DNA from: Bog-756 sp035534835
GTDB lineage: Bacteria; Actinomycetota; Acidimicrobiia; Acidimicrobiales; RAAP-2
DNA: 33,794 bases
Direction of reading: 5' to 3'
NCBI GenBank assembly: GCA_035534835.1
Contig: DATLRE010000194.1
Location: 1-33,794 of the forward strand
A model generated the notes under the pieces. That model was not told the DNA's origin, searched no databases, and saw only the letters and a list, made by a program, of their open reading frames with translations. The stretch's first letter is position 1, and each line of letters starts with the position of its first letter. The position numbers and the translations under genes are program-made. This document shows positions 22,081 through 30,647 of the stretch, piece by piece.

Positions 22081-22091
22081 ACCCGACGGCA

Positions 22092-22109
22092 CCGGGGCGG
22101 AGACCCCGG
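22092..22109 (+). terminator. Small hairpin after the epimerase gene
   Basis: CCGGGG (22092-22097) pairs with CCCCGG (22104-22109) around CGGAGA. An outer CCGACGG...CCGTCGG pair flanks it. A weak candidate. Confidence 0.35.
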
Positions 22110-22140
22110 AGGGGGCATCCGGGGTACCCGTCGGTGTCGC

Positions 22141-22146
22141 TAGGGT
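22141..22146 (+). promoter_or_regulatory. Putative -10 of the lipoprotein gene
   Basis: TAGGGT ends 11 nt before ATG 22158; the leader would be only a few nucleotides and no Shine-Dalgarno sequence is seen. Confidence 0.4.
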
Positions 22147-22157
22147 CGGGACCACGT

Positions 22158-23306
22158 ATGGAGGCCACCCGGACCCACCCGCCGACGGCGGGGCGCACCC
22201 GATCCCGTGTCCGAGGCGCCCTGGCCACGGTGCTCCCGGCCCTCCTGCTCGCCGGCTGCTCGGTGGGCCCCACCCCGGACTCGGCCCCGGTGGCCGACGG
22301 GCCCTTCGCTCCCCACGGGGCCATGGGCTACGTGGTCTGCCCGACCTCGGTGACCCCGCTGGAGCTCGCGACCCGGACGCCCGAGGCACCGATCCCGCTG
22401 CCCGTACGGGGGACACCGCCCCTCGGGAGCTTCGCCATCACCACCTCCCCCGACGGACGGACGGCCTACGTGGTCACCCAGACCGCGACGGCGCGGGGAT
22501 CCACGGACGACGTGGTGATCCCGATCGACCTCGTCACCCAACGGGCGGAACGGCCCATCGTCCTGCCCGGCCACGGTGCCACCCGCGCCGTCGTGGTGAT
22601 GCACGACGGGCGGACCGTGCTGGCCGGCGACGGGACGACCGTGGTCCCCGTCGACCCCGCCACGCGGTCCGTGGGCACGCCACTCGACCTCGGTCCGGGC
22701 CGGACCGTGGCGGGCATGGCCATGAGTCCGACGTCGTCCACGCTCTACGTGCTGGTCCAGGACGGGGTGGTACCTGTCGACACCTCGACCGCCCGGGCCG
22801 GTACCCCCTTCCTGACCGGACTGGGCCTGTCCTCGGTGACCTCGCCCCACGGGGTGGCGGTGAGCGCGGACGGCGCGACCGTCTACGTCGTCGGGCAGGG
22901 TGGCGCCGACTTCGGGGGCCGCCTGGTGCCGATCGACCCCGCTGCCGGCACGGTCGGCGCCGCCACCGGCTTCGACCAGTTCGGGATCACCGACCCCGCC
23001 GCCGTGGCGGTGACCGCCGACGGGTCGACGGTGCTGGTGGCCGACTCGGCCAACAACTGGATCGTCACCGTCCCGGTCGCCGACCTCGGCACGCCGTCGG
23101 GCACGGTACGGCTCCCGACCGGCGGCTCGGCCGCGTCGGCCGGTACCGACCATCCGAGCGACCTGGTCGTCGGTCCGGGTACCACCGGGGCGTTCGTCGT
23201 GTCCGGACTCGACAGCGTGCTCCCGTTCGCCCCGGCGACCGGCGCCTTCGGCCGCCCCATCCGGGTGTGCGAGGGCGCGTCCTCCCTGGCCGTGACCGCA
23301 GGGTAG
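22158..23306 (+). CDS. Secreted lipoprotein with YncE-like beta-propeller
   Basis: 382 residues. A basic N-region (RTRSRVRG), hydrophobic core and lipobox LLAGC (Cys34) mark it as an extracytoplasmic lipoprotein. The rest is made of repeats typical of seven-bladed YncE/YVTN-like propellers: ITTSPDGRTAYVVTQ, VVMHDGRTVLAGDG, MAMSPTSSTLYVLVQDG, VAVSADGATVYVVGQGG and VAVTADGSTVLVADSANN, each about 45-55 residues apart and followed by PVDPATRSVG-type turns. Such propellers bind proteins, cell-wall components or metals; no enzyme motif is visible. ATG 22158 is predicted to be nearly leaderless. The gene stops exactly where the convergent WS/DGAT gene stops. Two Cys (CP at about 59 and the last at about 373) could form a disulfide closing the ring. 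Confidence 0.88.
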   Translation: MEATRTHPPTAGRTRSRVRGALATVLPALLLAGCSVGPTPDSAPVADGPFAPHGAMGYVVCPTSVTPLELATRTPEAPIPLPVRGTPPLGSFAITTSPDGRTAYVVTQTATARGSTDDVVIPIDLVTQRAERPIVLPGHGATRAVVVMHDGRTVLAGDGTTVVPVDPATRSVGTPLDLGPGRTVAGMAMSPTSSTLYVLVQDGVVPVDTSTARAGTPFLTGLGLSSVTSPHGVAVSADGATVYVVGQGGADFGGRLVPIDPAAGTVGAATGFDQFGITDPAAVAVTADGSTVLVADSANNWIVTVPVADLGTPSGTVRLPTGGSAASAGTDHPSDLVVGPGTTGAFVVSGLDSVLPFAPATGAFGRPIRVCEGASSLAVTAG

Positions 23307-24797
23307 TCAGGACCCGACGGCACGGGCCGGGCCGTCCGGTTCCCCGGCACCGGTGGCGGTCGCATCGGCCCGGTACGCGGCGGGTCCCTCGCCCGCGGCC
23401 GCCAGGAGCTCGTCGAGCGCGAGCGGCACGTCGGCTGCCAGCTGCCACACCCTGGGCAGGGTCTCGGGGCAGGAGATGATCCCCCAGTGGAGGACGCCGC
23501 GGTAGCTCATGATCGTGACGTTGACGCCGATGCCGTCCATGACCGGCCCGAGCGGGAACCCGGCCGTCATCTCCGCGCCGGCGAGGTAGAGCGGGAAGTC
23601 GGGCCCCGGCACGTTGGACACGATGAGGTTGGCCACCGGTCGGTGGCGGTCGGCGAGGTGCATCCGGCTGTAGAGGCGGGCCGCTGCGGCGAACACGTTG
23701 GGCGTGGCGTGCTCGGCCCAGTTGACGAGCATGTCGGCCCCCAGCGCGTTGTGCTCCTCCTTCGCGCCCTTGGTCCCCTCCCGGATGGCGACCAGCCGCT
23801 CCATCGGGTCGTCCAGGTGGGCGGGGAGCTGGACGAACAGGGCCGACACCTTGTTCGACCCGAAGGGCGCGCCCTGGTCCGGCTGCACCGACACGGGGAC
23901 CACGGCGACCAGGGGCTTGTCCGGCAGCTCGTCGCCGTCGATCAGGAAGCGCCGGAGTGCACCGGTGCACACGGCGAGCACGACGTCGTTGACCGTCGTC
24001 CCGGTCGCGTGCTTGAGCCGCTTGACGTCGGCGAGTCCGAGTGTGGTGAACGCCACCTGGCGCCGCCGGGTGAGCGTGCCGTTGAAGGACGTGCGCGGGG
24101 CGGACAGCGGGAGGGCGGCCTTGGCCTGGGGCGCACGGTGCTCGGGCTCGTTGCGCACGCGTCGCACGTCGAGCAGCCGCTGTCCGGTGCGCAGGATGTC
24201 CCGGCTCAGCTCGAAGGGCCGGAAGACGCGGGTCGCCAGGGCCTCGCTGATGAGCTCCGCGCTCGACGGGATGCGGGCCGGCGCGGCCCGGACGGGGGGC
24301 TCGGGATCGGGACCGGGGTCGGCCTCGAGGTCGAAGAGGACCGAGAGGAGTGCGGCCCCCGACATCCCGTCGACCGTCGAGTGGTGCATCTTGGCGATCG
24401 CGGCGATCCGACCGTCGGCCAGCCCCTCGACGATCCAGATCTCCCAGAGCGGCTTGGTCCGGTCGAGCTGCCGGCTGGCGATGTCGCCGGCCAGGTCGGC
24501 GAGTTCGTGGCGGCCACCCGGCTCGGGGATGGCGGTGCGCCGCACGTGGTACTCGATGTCGAAGGCGGGGTCGTCGACCCAGACCGGGTGGCCCAGGCGC
24601 AGCGGGACCTCCAGCAGGAGCCGCCGGAAGACGGGGGCCTGGTGGGTGCGCGATGCGATCTGTGCCTGCATCTTGGCGAAGGAGTAGCCGCCGGGCACGG
24701 TGGAGGGGTCGAAGACGATCACCATCTCGACGTGCATGTGGAGGGTGGGGGTCTCGAGGTAGAGGAAGCTGGCATCGAGTCCGCTGAGCTGCTCCAC
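23307..24797 (-). CDS. Wax ester synthase / diacylglycerol acyltransferase (WS/DGAT)
   Basis: 496 residues, the usual length for bacterial WS/DGAT (Tgs/AtfA). The N-terminus MEQLSGLDASFLYLETPTLHMHV is diagnostic, PLWE is at 116-119, the catalytic HHxxxDG (HHSTVDG) at 138-144, and the C-terminal domain has TTVNDVVLAVCTGALRRFL and SNVPGPDFPLYLAGA. It transfers acyl groups from acyl-CoA to diacylglycerol or fatty alcohols at the membrane or lipid-body surface, producing storage triacylglycerol or wax. In mycobacteria tgs1 is DosR-controlled; I see no convincing DosR box here. GTG 24797 has GGAAGGAG 4-7 nt upstream. It is divergent from a membrane-anchored esterase, perhaps pairing lipid synthesis with lipid hydrolysis. 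Confidence 0.95.
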   Translation of the reverse strand: MEQLSGLDASFLYLETPTLHMHVEMVIVFDPSTVPGGYSFAKMQAQIASRTHQAPVFRRLLLEVPLRLGHPVWVDDPAFDIEYHVRRTAIPEPGGRHELADLAGDIASRQLDRTKPLWEIWIVEGLADGRIAAIAKMHHSTVDGMSGAALLSVLFDLEADPGPDPEPPVRAAPARIPSSAELISEALATRVFRPFELSRDILRTGQRLLDVRRVRNEPEHRAPQAKAALPLSAPRTSFNGTLTRRRQVAFTTLGLADVKRLKHATGTTVNDVVLAVCTGALRRFLIDGDELPDKPLVAVVPVSVQPDQGAPFGSNKVSALFVQLPAHLDDPMERLVAIREGTKGAKEEHNALGADMLVNWAEHATPNVFAAAARLYSRMHLADRHRPVANLIVSNVPGPDFPLYLAGAEMTAGFPLGPVMDGIGVNVTIMSYRGVLHWGIISCPETLPRVWQLAADVPLALDELLAAAGEGPAAYRADATATGAGEPDGPARAVGS

Positions 24798-24938
24798 GCC
24801 ACTCCTTCCTTCTCTCCACCACGGGGCCTGTCACAGATGATGCCCCACCCCGGCCGGCGGATCCATGGGGGGTCGGATCCGCGGGCGCCGCCGTGCCTCC
24901 GGTTACCCCGACGGCCGGGGACGGTGTTTGATGGGGGG

Positions 24939-26171
24939 GTGCCCTGGGTGTTCCTCGCCTTCGTCCTGGTGTCCGCCCTGCTGGCCGTGCTCGTCGTCGC
25001 ACCTGTCCGCCGCGAGCCGCTGTCCGTGCTCTGCTTCGTCGCCGCATTCGTGGTCGGCGAACTCCCGTTCCACGCGGCGGTCGTCGTGCTGGCCGGAACC
25101 GCCTCCTTCGCATCCGCCATCCCGCACCACGGTGGGGCGTGGTGGGTCGCCGTGGTCGTCGGATCGGGCACGGCCGTCGCCTTCGTGGTCCTCGGCGTGG
25201 TGGCCGGCCGCTCGGGCCGGCTGGTCACGGCCTCCCTCGACGGGGCCACGGGTGGGCCGATCGCCGCCCCCGGGGTCGACCTCCGCCCGGCCTGGCTGTC
25301 CTGGTGGCGCCTCGTCGTCGCGGTCCCGTTCCGGTTCCGGCGGATCCGGCGACTCCGCAACATCGACTACGCCGGGGACGGACACCACCGGCACCATCTC
25401 GACGTCCTGGTCCGCCGCACCGAACCGCCGACGTCCGGGCCGGTACTCGTCTACATCCACGGCGGGGCGTGGGTCATCGGGGACAAGCGGGAGCAGGGCA
25501 TCCCGATGATGCAGGAGCTGGCGGAGCGGGGTTGGGTGTGCGTCGCCGTCAACTACCGGCTGAGCCCGCGGGCGACATGGCCGGACCACGTCGTCGACTG
25601 CAAGCTGGCCCTGGCATGGGTGCGCGAGCACATCGCCGAGTACGGCGGCGACCCTTCGTTCCTGGCTGTGTCCGGCGGGTCCGCGGGTGGTCACCTCGCC
25701 GCGCTGGTCGCCCTCACCCCCAACGAGTCCGAGTGGCAACCGGGGTTCGAGGAGGCGGACACCTCCGTCGACGCCTGCGTGCCCTTCTACGGCGTGCACG
25801 ACGTGACCGGCGACCCCGAGTCGAGCGGCCTCCACGGCCCGGGCCTGGTGGACCTGCTCCAGCGTCGGGTCATGAAGCGGACCGTGCTCGAGGACCTGGC
25901 CGCATTCGAGCGCGCCTCCCCGGACCGGCGCATCACGGAGTCGGCGCCGCCGATGTTCGTGATCCAGGGCGCGAACGACACCCTGGTGCCGCCGCAGGTG
26001 GCCCGACGGTTCGTCGAGCGCCTGCGGGCCGCGTCGCGACAGCCGGTGGCGTACCTCGAACTGCCGTGCGCCCAGCACGCGTTCGACGTCCTGGCGTCCG
26101 TCCGGACCCGTCACACCACCCTCGGCGTCGTCCGGTTCCTGGAGGCGGTGCGGGCCCGCGACGAGGACTGA
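24939..26171 (+). CDS. Membrane-anchored alpha/beta hydrolase (carboxylesterase)
   Basis: 410 residues. Three hydrophobic helices (about 5-22, 28-55 and 66-90) anchor the protein, followed by a hydrolase domain: HGGAW oxyanion motif at 174-178, VAVNYRLSPRATWPDHVVD, nucleophile Ser248 in GGSAGGH, Asp347 in QGANDTLVP and His380 in CAQHAFD. The family includes mycobacterial LipQ/LipH-like and BD-FAE-like esterases. The substrate is probably a lipid ester at the membrane. GTG 24939 is the start in frame; the ATG at 24931 is out of frame. TTTGAT ends 7 nt before it, so it may be leaderless. Its divergent position to WS/DGAT suggests a linked role in neutral-lipid turnover, which is inference. Confidence 0.88.
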   Translation: MPWVFLAFVLVSALLAVLVVAPVRREPLSVLCFVAAFVVGELPFHAAVVVLAGTASFASAIPHHGGAWWVAVVVGSGTAVAFVVLGVVAGRSGRLVTASLDGATGGPIAAPGVDLRPAWLSWWRLVVAVPFRFRRIRRLRNIDYAGDGHHRHHLDVLVRRTEPPTSGPVLVYIHGGAWVIGDKREQGIPMMQELAERGWVCVAVNYRLSPRATWPDHVVDCKLALAWVREHIAEYGGDPSFLAVSGGSAGGHLAALVALTPNESEWQPGFEEADTSVDACVPFYGVHDVTGDPESSGLHGPGLVDLLQRRVMKRTVLEDLAAFERASPDRRITESAPPMFVIQGANDTLVPPQVARRFVERLRAASRQPVAYLELPCAQHAFDVLASVRTRHTTLGVVRFLEAVRARDED

Positions 26172-26290
26172 TCCGGTCGTCCGCCGGCCCGGTGCCCACC
26201 CCGACGCCACCCGGCGCGACCGGCGTGCCAGCATGCAGGACCGGCACCGGCCGGAATGCCCCGGAATTCCCCGGGATCGGACCGGGCGTC

Positions 26291-26321
26291 TGGACAAGCG
26301 GCAGAGTTTCTGACGTAGAGT
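26291..26321 (+). promoter_or_regulatory. Putative promoter of the liv-type operon
   Basis: TGGACA (26291-26296) and TAGAGT (26316-26321) are 19 bp apart, a slightly long spacing. The leader to the start is about 60 nt. The 219-bp gap 26172-26390 also holds short GC-rich dyads but no gene that I can support. Confidence 0.38.
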
Positions 26322-26390
26322 CACATATTCGTGTCGGCCTGGCGCCGCGTTTCGGGTGACACCCGACGAATTCCACACCAAGGGGGAGTC

Positions 26391-27716
26391 TTGCGTTCAG
26401 GTTCACGGATGAGGCGACCGGCTGCGCTGGGCATCGTGGTCACGGTCGCCCTCGTGGCGGCCGCGTGCAGTTCGACCAGCTCGTCGTCGACGACGACCAC
26501 GGGCGGGTCGGGCCCGGGTACGACGTCCGGTGGCGGATCCCCGTCGATCCCGCAGAGCGCCTTCAGCGACCACACCGGGGTGTCGGCGTCCTCGGTGCAG
26601 GTGGCCAACGTCTCGACCCTGTCCCTCGGACTCTTCAAGGGTGCCCAGGTCGGCACGCAGGCCTACGCCGACTACGTCAACTCGACCGGCGGGGTGAACG
26701 GTCGCAAGATCGTGGTCAACAACGCCGACGACGGCTTCACCGGGGCCGGCAACAAGCAGGCCACCCAGAACGCCCTGCAGAACGACTTCGCCCTGGTCGG
26801 CGACTTCTCCCTCGAGGACAGCTTCGGCGGCACCGTGCTGGCCCAGAACCCCGGCTTCCCCGACGTGTCCCAGGTGCTCGACCACGCCACCACGAACCTG
26901 CCCAACGTGTACAGCGCCGTGCCGCTGAACGACGGGTGGGAGGAGGGACCGATCCAGTACTTCAAGAAGAAGTTCCCCTCCGAGGTCCGCCACGTCGGTG
27001 CGCTGGTCGCCGACTCGCCCTCGGCCGCCCAGACCTGGGCGGGCGAGGAGTACGTGATGCAGAAGGTCGGCTACGACATCGTCTACCAGAGCACCTATGC
27101 CACCACCCAGACGGACTTCACCCAGAACGTGATCGCCATGAAGAACGCCGGGGTGAAGATCCTCTTCATCGACCAGATGCCGCCGAACTACGCCTCCTCG
27201 GTCCTGAAGGCGCTGACCCAGCAGGACTTCCACCCCCAGGTGGTGCTCGGGGCGGCCACCTACTCGAACCAGCTGGTGGCCCAGTCCGGGGGACCGGCCG
27301 CCGTCAACGGCTCGTACCTGGATCAGAACGCGTCGCTCTACCTGGGCGGCGACGCCGCCGCCATCCCGGCGGTGGGCACCTTCCTCCACTGGGTGCAGGT
27401 GGCGTCTCCCGGGTTCCAGCCCGACCTGTTCACCATGTACGGCTGGGTCAGCGCCGAGCTGTTCGCCCAGGCGCTCAAGAACGCCGGGTCGAACCCGAGC
27501 AGGGGCTCGCTGCTCCAGGCCCTGGGCAAGACCACCACGTTCACGGGTGGGAACATCGTGACCCCGTCGAACCCGTCGACCAAGAGCACGTCGAACTGCT
27601 ACCTGATCGGCCAGGTCCAGAACGGGTCCTTCGTGCGGGTCGACGACCCGCCGGTGTCGAGCAGTACGAACGGGTACCGTTGCGACTACTCCTACGTGAA
27701 GAAGCCCGGTACCTGA
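26391..27716 (+). CDS. Branched-chain amino acid-type ABC transporter substrate-binding lipoprotein
   Basis: 441 residues. The N-terminus MRSGSRMRRPAALG is followed by a hydrophobic core and lipobox VAAAC (Cys26), then a Ser/Thr/Gly-rich linker (27-55). The body is a periplasmic-binding-type I domain (Peripla_BP_6): VNSTGGVNGRKIVV, DDGFTGAGNKQATQNAL, VGDFSLEDSFGGTVLAQ and GVKILFIDQMPPNYASSVLKAL. It should capture an amino acid or related ligand outside the membrane for the LivHM-G-F importer downstream. TTG 26391 follows AAGGGGGAG closely; ATG 26409 is the alternative without a good ribosome-binding site. It is first in the operon, with 53 bp before the permease gene. Ligand uncertain: amino acids, amides, urea and aromatic acids are all known for this family. 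Confidence 0.92.
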   Translation: MRSGSRMRRPAALGIVVTVALVAAACSSTSSSSTTTTGGSGPGTTSGGGSPSIPQSAFSDHTGVSASSVQVANVSTLSLGLFKGAQVGTQAYADYVNSTGGVNGRKIVVNNADDGFTGAGNKQATQNALQNDFALVGDFSLEDSFGGTVLAQNPGFPDVSQVLDHATTNLPNVYSAVPLNDGWEEGPIQYFKKKFPSEVRHVGALVADSPSAAQTWAGEEYVMQKVGYDIVYQSTYATTQTDFTQNVIAMKNAGVKILFIDQMPPNYASSVLKALTQQDFHPQVVLGAATYSNQLVAQSGGPAAVNGSYLDQNASLYLGGDAAAIPAVGTFLHWVQVASPGFQPDLFTMYGWVSAELFAQALKNAGSNPSRGSLLQALGKTTTFTGGNIVTPSNPSTKSTSNCYLIGQVQNGSFVRVDDPPVSSSTNGYRCDYSYVKKPGT

Positions 27717-27769
27717 GCGCAGCCGGACGCAGCGGTTCGTGACGAGACCCCGGGGGGGATGAGGTCGGA

Positions 27770-29710
27770 GTGAGCAACTTCCTGCAGTTCACGGTCTTCG
27801 GGGTGATGCTCGGGGCCGGCTATGCCATCGCCGCCACCGGTCTGGTGGTGACGTACACCACGTCGGGCGTCTTCAACTTCGCCCAGGGCGCCGTCGGGAT
27901 GATCGCCGCATTCGGCTACTGGGAGCTCGTGTCGGCCCACCACGTGCCGGTGCTGGCCGCACTGGTGATCGTCCTCATCCTGGGGGCGTCGATCGCCGGG
28001 GCCCTCGTCGAGCGGGTCCTGATGCGCCGCCTGCACGGCGCCTCGGCCGAGCGGCCCGTCATGGTCACCCTCGGGCTCATGGTGATCCTCACCGGCATGG
28101 CCACCATCATCTGGTCGCCCACCACGCAGCGGACCGTCGAACCCATGATCAGCGGGACGTTCCGCTTCGTCGGGATCAACATCCAGTACCAGCACGTCCT
28201 CATCATCGGCGTGGCCGCGGCGGTGGCCGTCGGACTGCGGGCGCTCTTCTACAGCACCCGGACCGGGTACGCCCTGCGGGCGGTGGTCGACGACCCCGAG
28301 CTGCTCGGCATGTCGGGGGTGTCGCCCAACAGGATGAGCCAGTACGGGTGGATCCTGGGGTTCATGATGGCCGCCCTGTCCGGCGTGCTCCTCGCGCCGA
28401 TCCAGACCACGGGCATCAGCATCGAGGCCATGACCCTGCTCGTCGTGAGCGGCTACGCGGCGGCCATCGTGGGGCGGCTCAAGAACATCCCGCTCACGTT
28501 CGCCGCCGCCATCGCCATCGGCCTGGCGGAGAACTACATCCTCAACTACGTCGAGCCCCACCTGTCGTCCGCACTGCAGACCGACGTGACCAACGCGCTG
28601 CCGATGGTGTTCCTGTTCGCCGCCCTGGTGACGCTGCCGTCGGTGCGGCTGCGGGCCGTCGGCCGCCTGACCTCGATCCGCCCCCCGCGGGTGGCCGCCG
28701 GCCGGGAGTCCCTGGTCGCCGGGGCGGCCTTCCTGGTGGTGGCCGTCGCCATGGCGGTGTTCTTCTCCGGAACCGACGTGAAGGGGACGACGCTGCTCAC
28801 CCTGGGCGGAATGGTGATGTGCCTGGCCATCGTCGGCCTCTCCCTGGTCCTGCTCACCGGTTACTCCGGACAGGTCTCCCTCTGCCAGTTCTCGTTCATG
28901 GGGATCGGCGCCTTCGTCATGGGCAAGGTGGCCGGTGGTGGCTCGCTCCTCGGCCTCCTGGCGGCCACGGCCATCTGCGCGGGGATCGGCGCCCTGATCG
29001 CCCTGCCCACCATCCGACTGTCCGATCTCTACCTGGCCCTCGCCACGTTCGCCTTCGCCGATGCCGTGGCCACCGGCTTCTTCGCCGACGGACGGGTCTA
29101 CGGCTCCGGCGGCCTGACGATCGGTCGGATCGTCCTGCCCGGACTTTCGCTCGGCGGCGACCGGGCCGAGTTCCTCCTGGTGACCGTGTTCTTCGTCCTG
29201 TCCGCCTGGCTCGTGCTCGCCATCCGCAGGAGCCTGTTCGGGCGGCGCCTGGTGGCGGTCAACGACTCGCCGGCCGCCTACGCCACGGTGGGGCTCGACA
29301 TCGGCTTCACCAAGGTGGCGGTGTTCGCCATCGCCGCCGGCATGGCCGGGCTGGCCGGCGCGCTCTACGGCACGGTCCAGCAGATCGTCGGGACCACCGA
29401 CTTCGACCTCTTCCCCGGCATCATCTTCGTGCTGTTCGTCACCATCTGGGGCATCCGGACGGTGTCGGGCGCCTTCCTGGCCGCGCTGACCTACGTGGCG
29501 CTCAACCAGATCTGGCCGAGCAGCATCGGCATCTTCGCCGGGCTCGGCGTCATCCTCATCGGCCGGGCGGCCAACGGGATCCTCGGCATCGAGGCGCTGC
29601 ACGTGCGGCTCCCGTGGGTCAAGCCGCCGATGGGCGCGGCGGCAGCCGTTCCGGTGGGCGGGTTCGCCGGGTCGTCGGCCGGAAGCGAGGGTCTCAGTGC
29701 TGCAGGGTGA
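27770..29710 (+). CDS. Fused LivH-LivM permease of branched-chain amino acid-type ABC importer
   Basis: 646 residues, about twice the usual permease length. Residues 1-290 are LivH-like (GAGYAIAATGLVVTYTTSGVFNFAQGAVGM, TRTGYALRAVVDDPELLGMSGV, the coupling region). Residues 320-620 are LivM-like (TGYSGQVSLCQFSFMGIGAFVMG, LALATFAFADAV, FGRRLVAVNDSPAAYATVG, TIWGIRTVSGAFLAAL). Both EAA-like coupling loops are present, so one polypeptide provides the whole membrane channel. Start GTG 27770 is preceded by GAGGTCGGA; a purine-rich GGGGGGGATGAGG lies just upstream. The last 14 bp overlap livG. The tail after VKPPMG is Ala/Gly/Ser-rich. The fusion is intact, with no internal stop. Confidence 0.95.
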   Translation: MSNFLQFTVFGVMLGAGYAIAATGLVVTYTTSGVFNFAQGAVGMIAAFGYWELVSAHHVPVLAALVIVLILGASIAGALVERVLMRRLHGASAERPVMVTLGLMVILTGMATIIWSPTTQRTVEPMISGTFRFVGINIQYQHVLIIGVAAAVAVGLRALFYSTRTGYALRAVVDDPELLGMSGVSPNRMSQYGWILGFMMAALSGVLLAPIQTTGISIEAMTLLVVSGYAAAIVGRLKNIPLTFAAAIAIGLAENYILNYVEPHLSSALQTDVTNALPMVFLFAALVTLPSVRLRAVGRLTSIRPPRVAAGRESLVAGAAFLVVAVAMAVFFSGTDVKGTTLLTLGGMVMCLAIVGLSLVLLTGYSGQVSLCQFSFMGIGAFVMGKVAGGGSLLGLLAATAICAGIGALIALPTIRLSDLYLALATFAFADAVATGFFADGRVYGSGGLTIGRIVLPGLSLGGDRAEFLLVTVFFVLSAWLVLAIRRSLFGRRLVAVNDSPAAYATVGLDIGFTKVAVFAIAAGMAGLAGALYGTVQQIVGTTDFDLFPGIIFVLFVTIWGIRTVSGAFLAALTYVALNQIWPSSIGIFAGLGVILIGRAANGILGIEALHVRLPWVKPPMGAAAAVPVGGFAGSSAGSEGLSAAG

Positions 29711-30647
29711 GCCGACGGGGACCGACGTGCTGACGATCGAGGGGGTGGCCGTCCGCTTCGGTGGTGTGGCCGCGCTGAGCGACGCCAACCTCCGGGTCAA
29801 GGAGGGCACCGTCACCGGGTTGATCGGTCCCAACGGGGCCGGCAAGACCACGCTGTTCAACGTCATCAGCGGGCTCCAGGCCCCGGACCGCGGCTCGGTG
29901 CACCTGTACGGCACCGACATCACCCACATGAAGCCCCACCGGCGGGCGCGGCTGGGCCTGGCTCGGACCTTCCAGCGGCTCGAGCTGTTCGGGACGTTGT
30001 CAGCCGGGGAGAACGTCCAGGTCGGCCTCGAGTCGTCGGTCAAGTGGTGGCAGTGGCGCCACGTGCGGCGGAGCTTCCCCTGGGTGAAGCGCGGCGTGGC
30101 CACCGTCGGCGGTGTACCCGAGGGCGAGCCGACGGGGCCGGGATCGATCGCCGTGGCCACGTCCGACCGGTTGCTCGAGGGCGTGGGTCTGGCAGGACTG
30201 GGCGCCGAGCAGGCGAGCGCCATGCCCACCGGCCTGGCCCGGATGGTCGAGCTCGCCCGGGCGCTGGCCATGGCCCCCAAGGTCCTCCTGCTCGACGAGC
30301 CCGGCTCCGGCCTCGACGACGCCGAGTCGCAGGCCCTCGGCGAGCTGCTCACCACGCTGGCCAAGGGCGGCATGGGGGTCCTCCTCGTCGAGCACGACAT
30401 GGATCTCGTCATGCGCATCTGCGACTACATCTACGTCCTCGACTTCGGCGACGTCATCGCCGCGGGGACCCCCGAGGAGATCCGCAAGGACCCCATGGTG
30501 CAGGCCGCCTATCTCGGGACGGTGACCCAGACGGAGGCCGACACCGTCTCCGAGTCCCTGTCGTCCGATGGCCCGGGCGCCGACGGCGGGGAAGTCGTCG
30601 AGGTGGCCGGGCCTCCAGGATCCGACGACGAGGTGGCCGAGGGATGA
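29697..30647 (+). CDS. livG: LivG-type ABC importer ATPase
   Basis: 316 residues. Walker A GPNGAGKT is at 44-51, ARTFQRLELFGTLSAGENV is typical of LivG, Walker B VLLLDEP is at 196-202 and SGLDD follows. The signature reads MPTGLARMVELARAL rather than LSGGQ or the common LPYG form, a variant I believe occurs in actinobacterial LivG proteins. The insert KWWQWRHVRRSFPWVKR at 116-132 is also usual for LivG. The C-terminal 35 residues are acidic and low complexity. GTG 29697 overlaps the permease gene by 14 bp; GTG 29727 is an alternative. Its end overlaps livF by 4 bp. It powers the importer together with LivF. Confidence 0.93.
   Translation: MLQGEPTGTDVLTIEGVAVRFGGVAALSDANLRVKEGTVTGLIGPNGAGKTTLFNVISGLQAPDRGSVHLYGTDITHMKPHRRARLGLARTFQRLELFGTLSAGENVQVGLESSVKWWQWRHVRRSFPWVKRGVATVGGVPEGEPTGPGSIAVATSDRLLEGVGLAGLGAEQASAMPTGLARMVELARALAMAPKVLLLDEPGSGLDDAESQALGELLTTLAKGGMGVLLVEHDMDLVMRICDYIYVLDFGDVIAAGTPEEIRKDPMVQAAYLGTVTQTEADTVSESLSSDGPGADGGEVVEVAGPPGSDDEVAEG

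Noticed and set aside
20811..22157. N-terminal extension of the lipoprotein frame back to 20811
   Set aside because: It overlaps the epimerase gene in another frame and ignores a textbook lipoprotein signal beginning at ATG 22158.
24798..24938. DosR box between WS/DGAT and the esterase
   Set aside because: GGGGC...GCCCC-like matches occur but none fits the 14-bp spacing, so WS/DGAT is not claimed as a direct target.
30223..30260. Missing LSGGQ signature in LivG as a sign of inactivation
   Set aside because: LivG proteins often deviate here, and all other ATPase motifs are intact, so it is treated as a family variant.
27692..30418. Antisense 908-residue open frame opposite the liv genes
   Set aside because: It is a GC-rich shadow: His/Asp/Gly/Arg-rich with no domain, and the plus strand has clear Liv permease and ATPase motifs.
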